The notes beneath the pieces are model-generated. The model saw nothing but the letters and a program-made list of their open reading frames with translations. It searched no databases and was not told where the DNA came from. DNA of 7,915 nt from Acetofilamentum sp. (GTDB taxonomy: Bacteria; Bacteroidota; Bacteroidia; Bacteroidales; JAFGXI01): positions 1-7,915 of the forward strand of contig DYOK01000124.1 in NCBI GenBank assembly GCA_020720565.1, read 5' to 3'. Position numbers and translations under genes: made by a program. Positions 5,714 through 7,915 of the stretch are shown one piece after another. The stretch's first letter is position 1. Every line of letters begins with the position of its first letter.

Positions 5714-7915
5714 TTAAACCTTTTCTCCTGCGAAAATCTGCTCCCAATATTCTAGCTTTTCGAGCAGTTCTTTCTGACGGAAAGGTTTCGAAATGTAGTC
5801 GTCCATCCCTGCTTCGATGCATTTTTCTTTATCGCCTTTTATGGCATTGGCTGTCATGGCAATGATGGGGATAGAAACTCTGCGTTGTCTGAGGATTTGA
5901 GTGGCCTCGAAACCCGACATAATAGGCATTTGAACGTCCATCAAAATGAGTTGGTATTCCTTTTGTTCAACCATATCGATGGCAATTTTTCCATTGTCGG
6001 CCACATCGGCATGATAGCCCAATTTATTCAATGCAGCTACCGCAATCTTCTGATTAATTACATTGTCTTCGACCACCAATAAATGGAAATTACTGTGATC
6101 GATTTCGTTAGAATTTCTTTCTTTTTGAGGCTCGGCTTGAGTTGGGTTCTTAGACGCTTCCGGATCTAATAAATTAAAAATTACAGAATTTAAATCGTTC
6201 TGTTTAACTGGTTTATATATGCACGCATCGAAGCCCTCTTTGTCGCACATACTTTTGTTAATATTAATGTTATCGCTCGATAGCATGATAACCTTCGATT
6301 GACCAATAATTTTTTCTGCTTTCATTAATCGAAACATCTCAAGTCCATCCGAAATAGGCATGTTATAATCTAAAACAACAATATCGAATGCTCTATCCAT
6401 TTGAATTCGCTCTACAATACGTTGCATGCCCGACTTAACCGACATCCGGTATTCGCATGCCATTCCCCAGTTACGAAGCACTTGAGTGAGCACTTGGCAA
6501 TTTATCTCATTGTCGTCGACCACCAAGGCTTTTAGTCCTAAAAATGCAGCGTTGTTATTTTGCAGCCCCCCTTTTTTAGAATCTCTTTTTAATCTTACAT
6601 CAAACGTAAAAACGGTGCCTATTTCTGTTTCCGATTTTAAGTTAGGATTGGGACTGATGGCTTTAATGCTTCCGCCCATAAGCTCGATTAACATTTTCGA
6701 AATGGTAGTGCCTAAACCAGTGCCGCCATATTTACGGTTGGTCGACCCATCGGCTTGTGTAAACGATTGAAATATTTTTTCCAATTTATCTTGCGGAATT
6801 CCGATGCCACTATCTTCTACACTGACTTGTATGGTTACTTCTGTACCTTCGTCCCTAAGCAATTGTGTACGAACCAAAACCTGACCTTTTTTGGTAAACT
6901 TGATGGCGTTACCAATCAGATTGATAAGTATTTGCGACAGTCTGAGTTCGTCTCCAATCATGTGTACTGGAATAGAATTGTCGTACGAATTAATCAGCTC
7001 GACATTTTGCTCGTTGGCTTTAAAGGAAAACTGGTCGATCACTTGGTCGAGCATGTCTTGAAAATTGAAAGGATATTGTTCAATTTCGAGCTTTCCAGCT
7101 TCGATTTTCGAAAAGTCGAGTATATCGTTAATAATACGAAGCAAAGAGTTACCAGAGCTGGCAATTATTTTAAGTACTTTGTGCTGTTCATTATCCAATG
7201 TTGTGGATGCTAATAACTCTGTTGCACCAATAATGCCATTCATTGGGGTACGAATTTCGTGGCTCATGTTAGCCAAAAAGTCCGATTTGGTTTTACTGGC
7301 AATCTCGGCTTCCACCAAAAGATTATCGAGATATTCGTTTTGTAATGCCAGTTGTTCTTTTTGAGTTTCGACGTTTTCGGCTTGTTCCAAAAACTGCTCG
7401 TTTTTCCATATAGCTTCTGTCCATGCGCGGTGCTGCTTACTTATAAAAATAACGAGATATGCAAAAAACAAAATTTCGAGAAAAGCATATGATAATCCCA
7501 AACCATTTATCTGAATAATATTGATCAAAATTGATGGCAATAGAAGTACTGTAATATACAGAATGGCAATTTGTTTATCGGTATAATATGTTAAACCAGC
7601 ACCTGCAGAGATTCCCAAACTAATAAATAGTAACAATTGTCCAGGTACACTAATAATCCCCTCATGCGAGACGACCGCAATAAATAAAGATGCCCAGAAT
7701 AATGAGGTGGATAAAATATTGAAACGAATCAATTGGGGATAATCATTTGCAATGTTCATCCATAATAGCGAAATTCTAAATAGACTAAAAGTAAAGATTA
7801 GTATCCCAAAAGTAATTAAAATCCATATGGGAATCATCTGGTAAGTGCCCAGCGAAAAACCTAAAAAGACTAATGGCGAGGTCAATATCGATACAATACT
7901 AGAGTCGGAAAAATT
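5714..7915 (-). CDS. Hybrid sensor histidine kinase with multi-pass membrane domain and two receiver domains (5' partial)
   Basis: Membrane phosphorelay kinase; 733 residues are visible and the frame is open to the right edge, so the N terminus is missing. Positions below count from the TTG at 7885, an in-frame codon that need not be the start. Five or six hydrophobic helices lie at about 18-38, 54-73, 77-97, 105-125 and 130-150, resembling an integral MASE-like sensor with no periplasmic domain. A coiled coil follows (about 155-200). HisKA carries SHEIRTPMNG (His209). HATPase_c has NLIGNAIKFT (Asn326), EDSGIGIP (Asp358), FQSFTQADGS and GGTGLG (387-392). Receiver 1 (about 452-574) has DD457-458, Asp506 in LDYNMP and Lys558. 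Receiver 2 (601-715) has ED606-607, Asp650 in MDVQMP, Thr678 and Lys700. All key residues are intact. No HPt or DNA-binding domain follows, so phosphoryl transfer must end on a partner outside the window. The TAA stop lies inside an inverted repeat. Signal unknown. Confidence 0.95.
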   Translation of the reverse strand, partial: NFSDSSIVSILTSPLVFLGFSLGTYQMIPIWILITFGILIFTFSLFRISLLWMNIANDYPQLIRFNILSTSLFWASLFIAVVSHEGIISVPGQLLLFISLGISAGAGLTYYTDKQIAILYITVLLLPSILINIIQINGLGLSYAFLEILFFAYLVIFISKQHRAWTEAIWKNEQFLEQAENVETQKEQLALQNEYLDNLLVEAEIASKTKSDFLANMSHEIRTPMNGIIGATELLASTTLDNEQHKVLKIIASSGNSLLRIINDILDFSKIEAGKLEIEQYPFNFQDMLDQVIDQFSFKANEQNVELINSYDNSIPVHMIGDELRLSQILINLIGNAIKFTKKGQVLVRTQLLRDEGTEVTIQVSVEDSGIGIPQDKLEKIFQSFTQADGSTNRKYGGTGLGTTISKMLIELMGGSIKAISPNPNLKSETEIGTVFTFDVRLKRDSKKGGLQNNNAAFLGLKALVVDDNEINCQVLTQVLRNWGMACEYRMSVKSGMQRIVERIQMDRAFDIVVLDYNMPISDGLEMFRLMKAEKIIGQSKVIMLSSDNININKSMCDKEGFDACIYKPVKQNDLNSVIFNLLDPEASKNPTQAEPQKERNSNEIDHSNFHLLVVEDNVINQKIAVAALNKLGYHADVADNGKIAIDMVEQKEYQLILMDVQMPIMSGFEATQILRQRRVSIPIIAMTANAIKGDKEKCIEAGMDDYISKPFRQKELLEKLEYWEQIFAGEKV

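Larger units (their letters stand above)
5550..5715. repeat. Nested imperfect palindrome (REP/MITE-like element)
   Basis: The outer arms 5550-5570 and 5695-5715 are inverted copies matching at 20 of 21 positions (single mismatch 5556/5709). Within them are paired inner segments: GGCTGATT at 5589-5596 with AATCAGCC at 5649-5656, TTTTGT at 5601-5606 with ACAAAA at 5634-5639, and GAATTT at 5612-5617 with AAATTC at 5622-5627. Two GC-rich hairpins protrude, one from each arm. The GC-rich ends stand out against AT-rich surroundings, and the right arm includes the kinase stop codon. There is no coding capacity. This layout fits a non-autonomous palindromic repeat or a structured 3' end of the kinase transcript. 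No U-tract follows on the minus strand, so it is not a classic intrinsic terminator. Confidence 0.75.

Noticed and set aside
5550..5715. Interpretation of the palindrome as a Rho-independent terminator
   Set aside because: The structure is much larger than a terminator and is followed on the minus strand by TCAAAAGGGC, with no U-tract. Transcript-end roles other than intrinsic termination remain possible.
6755..7213. Plus-strand open frame of 152 codons opposite the histidine kinase
   Set aside because: It lies fully antisense to the HisKA/HATPase region, has a Cys/Phe-rich composition typical of a frame shadow, and shows no domain.

Overview
The window looks like a piece of a chromosome from a moderately low-GC member of the Bacteroidetes (Bacteroidota). 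Three features point there. The central secreted protein ends in a type IX secretion (T9SS) type A sorting domain. The first gene has the TPR / membrane / SpoIIE-phosphatase layout common in that phylum. The start codons lack Shine-Dalgarno sequences, and one upstream region carries a TAnnTTTG-type -7 box. I cannot place it more finely from the sequence alone.

All three protein genes lie on the minus strand, so they read from right to left. First in transcription order (5714-7915) is a hybrid sensor histidine kinase: a multi-pass membrane domain, a coiled coil, a HisKA/HATPase core and two receiver domains. Its frame stays open to the right edge, so the N terminus is missing. Next comes a 457-bp gap, then a 976-residue secreted family 18 glycosyl hydrolase (2326-5256) with a CUB-like domain, a lectin-like beta-sandwich region and a T9SS tail. 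After a 107-bp gap lies a 713-residue TPR / transmembrane / SpoIIE-type PP2C phosphatase (77-2218). The first 76 bases hold no convincing gene.

No direct biochemical link between the three genes can be read from the sequence. Two are membrane signalling proteins (phosphorelay input, and Ser/Thr phosphatase output) and one is an exported hydrolase for an aminosugar polymer. The gaps and promoter-like sequences suggest separate transcription units rather than one tight operon.

The most unusual structure is non-coding. A nested, imperfect palindrome of about 166 bp (5550-5715) has outer arms matching at 20 of 21 positions, GC-rich CCTGCC/GGCAGG side hairpins and AT-rich inner stems. It overlaps the kinase stop codon and may be flanked by a 6-bp direct repeat. 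It resembles a REP/MITE-type mobile palindrome that inserted at the 3' end of the kinase gene. I saw no CRISPR array, tRNA, rRNA, complete insertion sequence or clearly new multi-gene system.
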